Below are positions 1 to 7,030 of a stretch of DNA of 64,000 nt, in pieces. The translations under genes were made by a program, and so were the position numbers. The notes beneath the pieces were generated by a model. That model ran no database searches. It was not told the DNA's origin and saw only the letters and a list, made by a program, of their open reading frames with translations. The stretch is from NCBI RefSeq assembly GCF_023923225.1, contig NZ_CP099489.1, positions 1,984,001-2,048,000 of the forward strand. Reading direction: 5' to 3'. The stretch is from Ornithinimicrobium faecis. Its GTDB lineage: Bacteria; Actinomycetota; Actinomycetes; Actinomycetales; Dermatophilaceae. Position 1 is the stretch's first letter; the number at the start of each line of letters is the position of its first letter.

Positions 1-60
1 TCAGCGCACGCCCTCGCGCACCGGGGCGCGAAAGGACTGGATGCTTCGCGACCGTAGGCC

Positions 61-90
61 TTGCCTCCCGCAAGCCCCAACTGCTATAAG
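61..90 (+). promoter_or_regulatory. Predicted sigma-70-type promoter of the left peptide/lipoprotein cassette
   Basis: A -35-like TTGCCT at 61-66 and a -10-like TATAAG at 85-90 are separated by 18 bp, about 50 nt upstream of a good ribosome binding site (GGAGGAAG at 130-137) and the ATG at 139. The rest of 1-138 holds no supportable gene. Confidence 0.5.
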
Positions 91-138
91 TGATGTGATC
101 AGTTCCACATCGCAGTGTTAGCGACGTTTGGAGGAAGC

Positions 139-442
139 ATGCTTAATCGACTGAGAGGGGTTGCGGCGGCGCTCTGCGCGCTGGCCATCGGCGTGGTTAT
201 CGCGGCCAGTCCGGCCTTCGCGGGCGAAGCGTGGCTGTCCGAATGGTGGCGACGTGGCCGCGACTAGTCTGCGAACTGGCGGCACTGAGACCTATCACGC
301 CTACTATCAAGGAGGAAATGGGCCGTACACATTGGTGCGACGCACTGGTGCGCTCGCTACTTCGACCACGTTCCTAAACTACAGTGATGTTCACTTCTTG
401 ACGGATGGGTCGTTTTTGTCGGTAGGCACGGGTTGCGTCTGA
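139..442 (+). pseudogene. Small secreted two-cysteine protein, frameshifted
   Basis: I do not recognise a named family. From ATG 139, behind a strong ribosome binding site, translation gives a clear signal peptide (hydrophobic core at about residues 8-23, then SPAFA) but stops at 265-267 after 42 residues. The +2 frame, open to 442, encodes what looks like the missing mature domain, with cysteines near its start (codon 236-238) and near its C terminus (ending GTGCV). A one-base shift between about 222 and 236 would join the two into a protein of about 100 aa. The intact paralog at 10639-10986 has the same plan: signal peptide, two cysteines about 64 residues apart, and an overlapping lipoprotein gene downstream. 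The break may be a real mutation, a sequencing error or, less likely, recoding. The coding style is less GC-rich than the neighbouring selB. Confidence 0.6.
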
Positions 443-1071
443 GGAGGCGAACAATCTGGGCCCTGCTGGCATTGAGCCTCATTCTGACGGGGTGCAGTTC
501 ATCAGGCACAGAGCCGGATGAAGACGCCCGCACGTTGCCAGGTGTGCCTGAAAATTATGGCGAACTGATGGCAGATCGAGCGGAGATGCTCGGTTTGGAG
601 AATCCCCCCAAGGTTGCGCCGATCCGCGTGGTGACCCGTGATGAATACTACTCTGTGCAACAATCCTGTCTCGCCGAGCTTGGGTTTCAGACGGAGGTTG
701 CCCCCGATGCCGACGGCCTAACGCTGGAGTTGGCCGATGGACAGTTTGAGGCATACTCCATCGCCGACTACACGTGCAGCGGCCAGTATCCGCTACACAA
801 GGCATATCGGGAGGAACTCAGCGAGGAGCAATTGCGAGTCTATTTCGACTGGAACCGGGGTGTGCTCTCCACGTGCATGTCAGAGCTTGGGCATCAACCC
901 TCGGAGCCACCCAGCTTTCCGGTGTTTGTGGAGGAGTATCGCGCGGGCCGTGGCATGTGGACGCCTTTCAACAATGTGCCCGAGGGATTCTTCACTGAAA
1001 CCGTGACGGAGCTGAGCAAGCACTGCGAACTCGAGCCGAAGGATGAGGCGGTATTTACCAGCGTGGGCTGA
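433..1071 (+). CDS. Four-cysteine lipoprotein, partner of the small secreted protein
   Basis: The 212-aa protein begins at TTG 433, inside the last codons of the upstream peptide gene (stop 440-442), which implies translational coupling. It has a lipoprotein signal peptide with lipobox LTGC at about residues 18-21, so it should be anchored outside the membrane. It aligns by eye with the lipoprotein at 10983-11768: a PP-x-V-x-x-IR segment, CL-x3-GF, Y-x-C-x-GQY, CM-x3-GH, and a final cysteine near the C terminus. The four conserved mature cysteines suggest two disulfides. No known domain is recognised. The constant pairing with a small secreted protein suggests a receptor, immunity or chaperone role, but that is inference only. 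The gene converges on selB with 35 bp between their stops. Confidence 0.75.
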   Translation: MRLRRRTIWALLALSLILTGCSSSGTEPDEDARTLPGVPENYGELMADRAEMLGLENPPKVAPIRVVTRDEYYSVQQSCLAELGFQTEVAPDADGLTLELADGQFEAYSIADYTCSGQYPLHKAYREELSEEQLRVYFDWNRGVLSTCMSELGHQPSEPPSFPVFVEEYRAGRGMWTPFNNVPEGFFTETVTELSKHCELEPKDEAVFTSVG

Positions 1072-1106
1072 CGCGGGCCGCAGTTGGCGTCGCGCGCGAC
1101 CTACGG

Positions 1107-2975
1107 TTACATCACCTCGCGAAGTTGGCCGTCGACGCGGCGGGTCCAGCCTCGGTGGTCGAGGTGCTCGAGCAGAGGCACGGCCACCCGGCGGGTGGTG
1201 CCCAGGACCTGGCGGGCGGCACTGAGCGTGAACGGCTGCTCGAGCGCCGCGAGCTCACGCATCGCCCGGGCGGGACCGTCCGGAAGCAGCACGACGTCAT
1301 CAGCGATCCGCAGCAGTCGGCCCACGCGTGTTGCGGCGGCGAGCTCGGTGGCCCCGAGCCCGAGGTCACGCAACTGGTCACGGTCGGGGGCAGCGAACGG
1401 GTCCTGACGCAGCTGCTCCTCCACCACAGTCACCGCAGACTCGGCCGGTCCGAGATCACCGGTTTCCGCCGCCCGCACTCGTCCGCCGGTGACGGTGAGA
1501 CCAGCGTCCTGAGCCAGGTGGTGCACGAGCTCGACCGTCAGTGGTGGCACGTCGCGGGGGAGCGATCCTCCTTCCTCGGGTGACCTCAGGTGGTCGGGCA
1601 GGTCCAGGGAGCGACCCGCCTCGACGACCGGTATGCCGTGGCTCAGCGGGCGCTGCCCGTGGTGGTCGCGCACGAGCTGGGTGAGGTGTTCCTGCCATGT
1701 GGTCAGGGCCCCGGCATCGACCCACCAGTGCCCAACCCGCACCCCATGCTCCGGATCGGGCAGGCCCAGCCGCGCGAGCACCGCGGGATGCTCGGCCGAC
1801 CGGGAGCGCAGACGGGTGTCGGCGGGGGAGTGCGGTCCCGACAACTCCTCGTCGCGCCGCCGGGCAGCCCCGCGTCGGCGCAGCGGCAGCGGGTCGACGT
1901 CCAGGACGCGAACCGACCACAGCCGCCGATCACCCGGGTCGCGCAGGATCGCCAGGTCACCCACGTGCCAGGGCAGCGGCGTGGGTGCGGTGAGGCGGGC
2001 GTGCCGGACCGGCTCGTCACCAGCCGTCAGTGGTCGCACGTGGACGGGTTGAGCCGCGGTCCCGACATGGAGGACGGCCTGCTCGGGCGGTGCCTGGGTG
2101 TTGGTGCCCTCGCGTCGGGCGTCTCCAAGCCCGCCGTCCACCCACTCGAGCGCGACGTCGATGACCTGCGCCTCGGCATACGCACCGGGGGTGAGCAGGA
2201 CCGAGGCGCGCCCGACTGCTTCGGTGCCCGTGCGTCGCAGGTTGACCGCGACCCGGGACACCGGGCCGACCGCCTCGTGCGGCACGTCCTCGCTGTGCAG
2301 GCCGCGCACCACCACGTCCCGCGACCGTTCGCCCGAGAGCAGGGTCAGGTGATCGCCGGTGCGCAGCGTGCCCGCCCCGAGCGTGCCGGTCACCACCGTG
2401 CCCGCACCGGAGATGGTGAACGAGCGGTCACACCACAGCCGCACCGGGGCGTCGGGGTCCGGCGTCGGCATCCTGGCCACGAGGTCATCGAGCGCCAGTC
2501 GCAGGGCGTCCAGGCCGTCAGCCGTCACGGCGGACACAGGACAGGTCGGCAGGGTTAGCCCAGCGGTGGCGAATTGCCGTTCTGCCGCCTCCCGCACGGC
2601 TCGCTGCCGGTCGGCGTCGGCCAGGTCGCAGCGAGTCAGCACCAGGATGCCGTCCCGGATCCCCAGTGCCCGGACCACGGCCAGGTGCTCCGAGCTCTGC
2701 GCCTGCCACCCCTGGTCTGCGGCGACGACAAAGACCACGGCCGAGCTGGGCCCCAGCCCGGCGAGCGTGGTGCCGATGAAGCGCTGGTGGCCCGGCACGT
2801 CGACCAGGGCAACGTCGGCGCCGCTGGGCAGCGTGGTCCAGGCGAAGCCGAGCTCGATGGTCAGGCCGCGGGCGTGCTCCTCGTCGAGCCGGTCGGGGTC
2901 GCGCCCGGTCAGGGCGCGCACCAGGGTCGACTTGCCGTGGTCGACGTGCCCGGCGGTGGCGAGCACCCGCTTCAC
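1107..2975 (-). CDS. selB: Selenocysteine-specific elongation factor SelB
   Basis: The product (622 aa, close to the 614 aa of E. coli SelB) delivers Sec-tRNA to UGA codons that carry a SECIS hairpin. GTPase motifs are clear: GHVDHGKST (residues 9-17, P-loop), DVPGHQ (59-64, switch II) and TRCD, the NKxD equivalent. EF-Tu-like beta-barrel domains and C-terminal winged-helix repeats follow, as expected for SECIS binding. I chose GTG 2975 because GGAAGGAG lies just upstream and the GTPase fold begins at residue 3; the open frame extends further but only by reading through the tRNA-Sec gene. It lies 40 bp downstream of tRNA-Sec on the same strand and is probably co-transcribed with it. Its client is fdhA in this window. 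Confidence 0.95.
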   Translation of the reverse strand: MKRVLATAGHVDHGKSTLVRALTGRDPDRLDEEHARGLTIELGFAWTTLPSGADVALVDVPGHQRFIGTTLAGLGPSSAVVFVVAADQGWQAQSSEHLAVVRALGIRDGILVLTRCDLADADRQRAVREAAERQFATAGLTLPTCPVSAVTADGLDALRLALDDLVARMPTPDPDAPVRLWCDRSFTISGAGTVVTGTLGAGTLRTGDHLTLLSGERSRDVVVRGLHSEDVPHEAVGPVSRVAVNLRRTGTEAVGRASVLLTPGAYAEAQVIDVALEWVDGGLGDARREGTNTQAPPEQAVLHVGTAAQPVHVRPLTAGDEPVRHARLTAPTPLPWHVGDLAILRDPGDRRLWSVRVLDVDPLPLRRRGAARRRDEELSGPHSPADTRLRSRSAEHPAVLARLGLPDPEHGVRVGHWWVDAGALTTWQEHLTQLVRDHHGQRPLSHGIPVVEAGRSLDLPDHLRSPEEGGSLPRDVPPLTVELVHHLAQDAGLTVTGGRVRAAETGDLGPAESAVTVVEEQLRQDPFAAPDRDQLRDLGLGATELAAATRVGRLLRIADDVVLLPDGPARAMRELAALEQPFTLSAARQVLGTTRRVAVPLLEHLDHRGWTRRVDGQLREVM

Positions 2976-3015
2976 CTGCGCTCCTTCCCGCGCCGGGACG
3001 TTGCCGGCAGACGTG

Positions 3016-3111
3016 TGGCGGAGGCGGACGGGAATCGAACCCGCCAGACCGAGATGCTCGGCCTCACCGGTGTTGAAGACCGGGGGGCCCACCAGGAACC
3101 CAGACGCCTCC
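3016..3111 (-). tRNA. selC: tRNA-Sec (anticodon UCA)
   Basis: A 96-nt tRNA gene with encoded CCA end. The acceptor arms GGAGGCG and CGCCTCC pair, the T arm carries the GGTTCGATTCC-type loop, and the extra arm is long (about GCCGAG/CTCGGT), as in Sec tRNAs. The anticodon TCA lies at 3074-3076 in the loop CTTCAAC. It reads the UGA in fdhA and is charged with serine, then converted to selenocysteine. It sits directly before selB on the same strand and divergent from selD. Confidence 0.95.
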
Positions 3112-3192
3112 ACCACGCAGCCTAAGCCGTGCCGCGCTCTCCGGGCGGGGGTGGCCTCGAGCACCGGTGCCGACCGGTGGCAGGCTGAGGTC

Positions 3193-4200
3193 ATGGACCC
3201 CATCCGACTGACCCAGTTCGCGCGTGGCGGTGGCTGCGCCTGCAAGATCCCGGCGGGTGAGCTCGAGCAGATTGTCGCTGGCCTGCACGGCGCCCTGCCG
3301 ACCCCGACCGCCGAGGTGCTGGTGGGTCTGGATGACGGTGACGATGCCGCCGCGGTGCGGATCGAGGGCGGGACGGCGCTGCTGTCCACCGCTGACTTCT
3401 TCACGCCGGTCGTCGACGACGCCTATGACTGGGGTCGGATCGCGGCGGCCAACGCCCTCTCGGACATCTATGCCATGGGTGGCACGCCGGTCATGGCGAT
3501 CAACCTGGTGGCCTGGCCGCGTGAGGCACTGCCGACCGAGTTGCTGCGCGAGGTGTTGCGCGGCGGTCTCGACGTGGCGGCCGAGGCTGACTGCCCCGTG
3601 CTCGGTGGGCACAGCATCGACGGGCCGGAGCCGATGTATGGCATGGCAGCGTCCGGCACTGCCGACCCTGACACCCTGATGCGCAACGACGCGGCGCGGG
3701 CCGGGCTGCCGATCTCTTTGACCAAGCCCCTCGGCGTCGGCGTGCTCAACAACCGACACAAGGCCACGGGCGCGGTGAGCGCCGAGGCGGTGGCGAGCAT
3801 GACCGCGCTCAACCGGGACGCCGCCCGCGCAGCCCTCGATGCGGGGGTGCGGGCTGCCACGGACGTCACCGGGTTCGGGATGCTGGGCCACCTGTTCAAG
3901 ATGTGCCGCGCCTCCGGCGTCGCGGCGCGGGTGGACGCGGCTGCTGTGCCGTATGTCGCGGGGGCACGTCAGGCGCTCGCCGCCGGTCATGTGCCGGGCG
4001 GGTCCCGTCGCAACCTGGACTGGGTGCGGCCCCACCTGGCCGTCGGCGCCGGCATCGATGAGGACGAGCTCATCCTGCTCGCCGACGCCCAGACCTCCGG
4101 TGGCCTGCTGGTCGTGGGTGAGATCCCCGGTGCGCCGGTCGTCGGTGAGACGGTGGCCGCCGGCAGCCTGGGCGACGGGGTGCTGGTCGCGGTCACTTGA
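3193..4200 (+). CDS. selD: Selenide, water dikinase (selenophosphate synthetase)
   Basis: A 335-aa enzyme that makes selenophosphate from selenide and ATP, the selenium donor for Sec-tRNA formation. The N terminus carries the glycine-rich loop with C15-A-C17-K18, matching the catalytic Cys/Lys region of SelD; here the residue is Cys, not Sec. An AIRS-type ATP-binding core follows, with DDGDDAA near residue 48 and a GGHS-type motif further on. The start at ATG 3193 lies 6 nt after a CAGGCT box and lacks a strong ribosome binding site, so a leaderless transcript is plausible. It is divergent from the tRNA-Sec/selB unit, with about 80 bp between. Nothing looks truncated. Confidence 0.95.
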   Translation: MDPIRLTQFARGGGCACKIPAGELEQIVAGLHGALPTPTAEVLVGLDDGDDAAAVRIEGGTALLSTADFFTPVVDDAYDWGRIAAANALSDIYAMGGTPVMAINLVAWPREALPTELLREVLRGGLDVAAEADCPVLGGHSIDGPEPMYGMAASGTADPDTLMRNDAARAGLPISLTKPLGVGVLNNRHKATGAVSAEAVASMTALNRDAARAALDAGVRAATDVTGFGMLGHLFKMCRASGVAARVDAAAVPYVAGARQALAAGHVPGGSRRNLDWVRPHLAVGAGIDEDELILLADAQTSGGLLVVGEIPGAPVVGETVAAGSLGDGVLVAVT

Positions 4201-4291
4201 TGTCCCGCCCAGCGGTTGTCGTCAAAGGACGTGTGCTCTTCCCATCAACAGATTTTCGTTATACGATTTTGTGATGGCAGGTGACGACTAG

Positions 4292-4522
4292 GTGACGGAT
4301 GAACAGATCCAGAGGTGGGCTGACGAGGCCGAGGCTGGGTACGACGTCGAGGAGTTGAAGCGTCGCGGTCGGGGGCGTCCGGGGCGTGGGGCTGAGCCCA
4401 TGCAGGTCATCGCCGTGCGGCTCTCGGCCGAGGAGATTGCGGCTCTCGACGCTTACGCTACGCGGGAGCACCTGTCCCGCTCCGAGGCGATCCGACAGGC
4501 ATTGGCCAGCTACGCCGCGTGA
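4292..4522 (+). CDS. Ribbon-helix-helix type antitoxin
   Basis: A 76-aa protein from GTG 4292. The C-terminal part (about residues 33-76) has the ribbon-helix-helix pattern: a short strand (VIAVRLS), a helix (AEEIAALDAYA), then a second helix (SRSEAIRQAL). The N terminus is acidic and contains a basic RGRGRPGRG segment. The downstream reading frame starts in a GTGA overlap and resembles the start of the partner toxin, so this is likely a type II antitoxin that represses its own promoter. A CGTTATACG palindrome at about 4257-4265 upstream could be the operator or part of the promoter. Confidence 0.75.
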   Translation: MTDEQIQRWADEAEAGYDVEELKRRGRGRPGRGAEPMQVIAVRLSAEEIAALDAYATREHLSRSEAIRQALASYAA

Positions 4523-4635
4523 AAGTCCACCGCCGCGCGCTCAAGCACGGGGTGCTGCCCGAGGACGCGGTTCAGGCAGCCGATCTGTCTCTGTGGATCG
4601 AGCCTGTGCTCCTGCGCGGGCTGGGCCGCACGTGA
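4519..4635 (+). pseudogene. Truncated toxin remnant of a type II toxin-antitoxin pair
   Basis: Overlapping the antitoxin stop (GTGA at 4519-4522) is a 38-codon frame beginning VKVHRRALKHGV and including LSLWIEP. From memory this resembles the first third of small toxins that follow RHH antitoxins in actinobacteria (KVH..ALKHG...ED...A...W...P). The usual core is missing: the frame stops at 4633-4635, directly against the nrfD stop at 4638. The simplest reading is a toxin truncated by a deletion or insertion at the edge of the formate dehydrogenase operon, leaving an orphan antitoxin. Confidence 0.5.
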
Positions 4636-4637
4636 CA

Positions 4638-5846
4638 TCAACGGACCGTGACTGTGCTGTCGTGGACCTTGCCAGCCTCGCGGCGCTCCTGCAGCCGGCG
4701 CTTCTGCGGGCCAACGGTGTATTTGGGGTCTTTGGCTGACTCGATACCAGCCTCCACGATGCCGAACCGGGTCAGTGCGGAGGCCGTCGCCAGCGCGAGC
4801 CCGGACGCCACGGCGACGACCCTGCTGCGTCCAGCCAGCAAGGATCCCAGACCGCCGGCGACGGTGAGGACCTGGGCGGCCGCCAGCTTGGCACCGGCCT
4901 CTCCGGTGTGGATCGGCTCATCGAGGTCCCACTCGGCGAGGTGCTCCTCGAACTGACGCATGGCGATGAGATCAGTGGCCGCGCCGAGGACGGCGAGGCG
5001 ACGAGCCGGACCGGTCTGAGCGGTCGGGGTCAGCACGAGCTGGAGACCGGCAGAGGCCATGGCCGCGGACCCGACGAAGACAAACGGCAGCTGGCGACGG
5101 GCCTCGAACCAGACCGGTGTGACCGTGTCGGAGAGCAACACCGCGGTGTAGGCCGCCAGCGGGGGAGCCAAGAGCGCCTGCCCGACGGAGGCGGGGGCGT
5201 CGAGTCTGGTCAACAAGCGGTCTGCGGCCCTCAGGAGGTCGTCAGTCATCGCCACACCGCGCGCTCGGTGCCCCAGAATCTCGCCACCCGACGCGTCCGG
5301 TCGGGAGGGGGAGCCCGAGGCGTCCGGTCGGGAGGGGGAGACCAGCCGGACGAGCTCTGAGGCCGTGGTGACGCCGGCGAAGGTGGCGTAGGCCGACAGG
5401 ATCCAGGTGCCGACCGACATCGGTGAGGTCAGCTTGACGGTGCGCAGCATGTTGAGGAAGCGCTCGGGTCGGCCCAGATCGGCGACGAGGGCGGCACCAC
5501 TGAGAGCCACCGTGGTCATGGCCGTCAGGCGGCTGTTGCGCCGCAGTGTCTCCCGTCCCGTGACCGCGGCACCGGTGGCAATGAGCCCGGACCCGGCGGC
5601 GACACCGCCGAGGAAGAGATAGGCCCCGATCTTCTCGTCCCAGGGCACGGGCTTGATGACGCTGCGACCGTAATAGCTGGAGAACTCCGCGTCCGGGACG
5701 GCAGGCGCTTCGCGGGTCCCGCCGCCGTCCCGGTTGAGCCAGTTGCGCGCCGGGCCCGGGCCGCGACCGCTGCCACCGCGACGGCGCCGACGCTTGCGGA
5801 CGCTGCCATCCGGTGGGCGATAACTGTCAAACGGCGAGGTCGTCAC
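4638..5846 (-). CDS. nrfD: NrfD-family membrane subunit of formate dehydrogenase
   Basis: A 402-aa polytopic membrane protein, third gene of the fdh operon. After a basic, disordered N terminus (RKRRRRR near residue 17), about eight hydrophobic segments follow, starting near WDEKIGAYLFLGG, which is typical of NrfD/PsrC quinone-interacting subunits that take the place of cytochrome b in some formate dehydrogenases. It likely passes electrons from the Fe-S subunit to menaquinone. The GTG start overlaps the fdhB stop in a GTGA. A perfect 9-residue tandem duplication (SPSRPDASG twice, about residues 170-187) lies in a cytoplasmic or external loop and is encoded by a 27-bp DNA repeat. Confidence 0.85.
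   Translation of the reverse strand: MTTSPFDSYRPPDGSVRKRRRRRGGSGRGPGPARNWLNRDGGGTREAPAVPDAEFSSYYGRSVIKPVPWDEKIGAYLFLGGVAAGSGLIATGAAVTGRETLRRNSRLTAMTTVALSGAALVADLGRPERFLNMLRTVKLTSPMSVGTWILSAYATFAGVTTASELVRLVSPSRPDASGSPSRPDASGGEILGHRARGVAMTDDLLRAADRLLTRLDAPASVGQALLAPPLAAYTAVLLSDTVTPVWFEARRQLPFVFVGSAAMASAGLQLVLTPTAQTGPARRLAVLGAATDLIAMRQFEEHLAEWDLDEPIHTGEAGAKLAAAQVLTVAGGLGSLLAGRSRVVAVASGLALATASALTRFGIVEAGIESAKDPKYTVGPQKRRLQERREAGKVHDSTVTVR
5293..5346 (-). repeat. 27-bp tandem duplication inside nrfD
   Basis: Two near-identical 27-bp units, at 5293-5319 and 5320-5346, encode SPSRPDASG twice in frame. The copies differ by very few bases, which points to a recent duplication in a loop that tolerates length changes. 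Confidence 0.8.
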
Positions 5847-7030
5847 TTCTTGCCCCCGACGAAGGCGATCGCTGCAGCCCCGAGCAGCCCGAGCCCGGCG
5901 AGACCAGCGGTGCGGAACATCTCGGGCAGCTTGGAGGTCGCGCAGATCGGGTCCGGTGGCAGGCCATAGACCTCCGGCTCGTCCAGCAGCAGGAAGACCG
6001 AGCCGGTCCCGCCGACCCCGTCGTCATCGTTGGCGCCATAGAGGCGGGCCTCGGTGAAGCCCTGCTCGTGCAGCTGTCCGACCCGCTCTCGGGCAGCCTC
6101 GACCATGTCCTCGCGCGGTCCGAACCGGATCGACGTCGTCGGGCAGGTCTGCGCGCAGGCCGGCTCCTGGTCGTGGCTGAGCCGGTCATAACAGAGCGTG
6201 CACTTCTGGGCGACACCGACATTGGGCACGTGACCGTCGCCGCGCACGGACACTGCAGAGTCGGTGCGTCGCTCGATGACGCCGAACGGGCAGGCGCCCA
6301 CGCAATAGCCGCAGCCGTTGCAGACATCGTCCTGGACCACCACGGTCCCGTGCTCGCTGCGGAACAGAGCACCGGTCGGGCAGACGTCCAGGCAACCGGC
6401 ATGGGTGCAGTGCTTGCAGACGTCGGAGGCCATCAGCCAGCGAAACTCCGGCAACGGCCCCACCATCGGGACCCCATCGACCGTGGTGCCCAGCCCACCT
6501 CCCGCAGACAGGGGGTCGGCGCCGTTCTCGACCGCGCTCTTCTCCGTCAGAAGGTCGCCCAGCGACGGCCCGCCGTGCTCCTGCGGGGCCGGCAATGTCC
6601 CATAGCCAGCCGGCACACCACCGGAGGAAGGGGAGGGTGACGTGGCGGGGGAGGGTGACGCGGCGGGGGAGGGTGATGCGGTGGCGGAGGGTGACGCGGA
6701 GGGAGAGCCGACGGTCGGCATACCGAGGTCGACCAGGGCGCGCCCGGACGCGCGTGCCGCCTCGATGCGGCCCTTGCTCTGCTCGACGAAGGCGACGTGG
6801 CGCCAGGTGCTGGCGCCGAGGTCGCCGGTGTTGTCATAGGAGTCGCCGGACAGGTCCAGGCTGCCGTCCATCGGCAGGGCGTTCCACTCCTTGCAGGCCA
6901 CCTCGCACGCCTTGCACCCGATGCACACCGAGGTGTCGGTGAAGAAGCCCTTGCGCTCGGGCGCCTCCTGCCACCCTGCGTCACTGGCCGGGTCGGTGCG
7001 TCCGCTGAGCTGGCGGGTCAGATAACCCAT
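5843..7030 (-). CDS. fdhB: Formate dehydrogenase iron-sulfur subunit
   Basis: A 395-aa electron-transfer subunit with four [4Fe-4S] cysteine clusters: CIGCKACEVACK near residue 37, CKHCTHAGCLDVCP, CNGCGYCVGACP, and CTLC...C...C further on. A final hydrophobic helix (GLAGLGLLGAAAIAF) probably anchors it beside NrfD. Between the first and second clusters is a Ser/Pro/Ala repeat of about 30 residues, absent from typical family members, which looks like a flexible linker. I prefer ATG 7030 (7 nt after GGAAGGAG) to GTG 7033; the ATG overlaps the fdhA stop. It passes electrons from the Mo/W active site of FdhA to NrfD. Confidence 0.92.
   Translation of the reverse strand: MGYLTRQLSGRTDPASDAGWQEAPERKGFFTDTSVCIGCKACEVACKEWNALPMDGSLDLSGDSYDNTGDLGASTWRHVAFVEQSKGRIEAARASGRALVDLGMPTVGSPSASPSATASPSPAASPSPATSPSPSSGGVPAGYGTLPAPQEHGGPSLGDLLTEKSAVENGADPLSAGGGLGTTVDGVPMVGPLPEFRWLMASDVCKHCTHAGCLDVCPTGALFRSEHGTVVVQDDVCNGCGYCVGACPFGVIERRTDSAVSVRGDGHVPNVGVAQKCTLCYDRLSHDQEPACAQTCPTTSIRFGPREDMVEAARERVGQLHEQGFTEARLYGANDDDGVGGTGSVFLLLDEPEVYGLPPDPICATSKLPEMFRTAGLAGLGLLGAAAIAFVGGKK

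Noticed and set aside
1..117. Small minus-strand frame ending at position 1
   Set aside because: About 39 codons, no ribosome binding site, no recognisable feature; it overlaps a likely promoter.
2976..3404. N-terminal extension of selB
   Set aside because: It would read through the tRNA-Sec gene; GTG 2975 has a good ribosome binding site and gives the family length.
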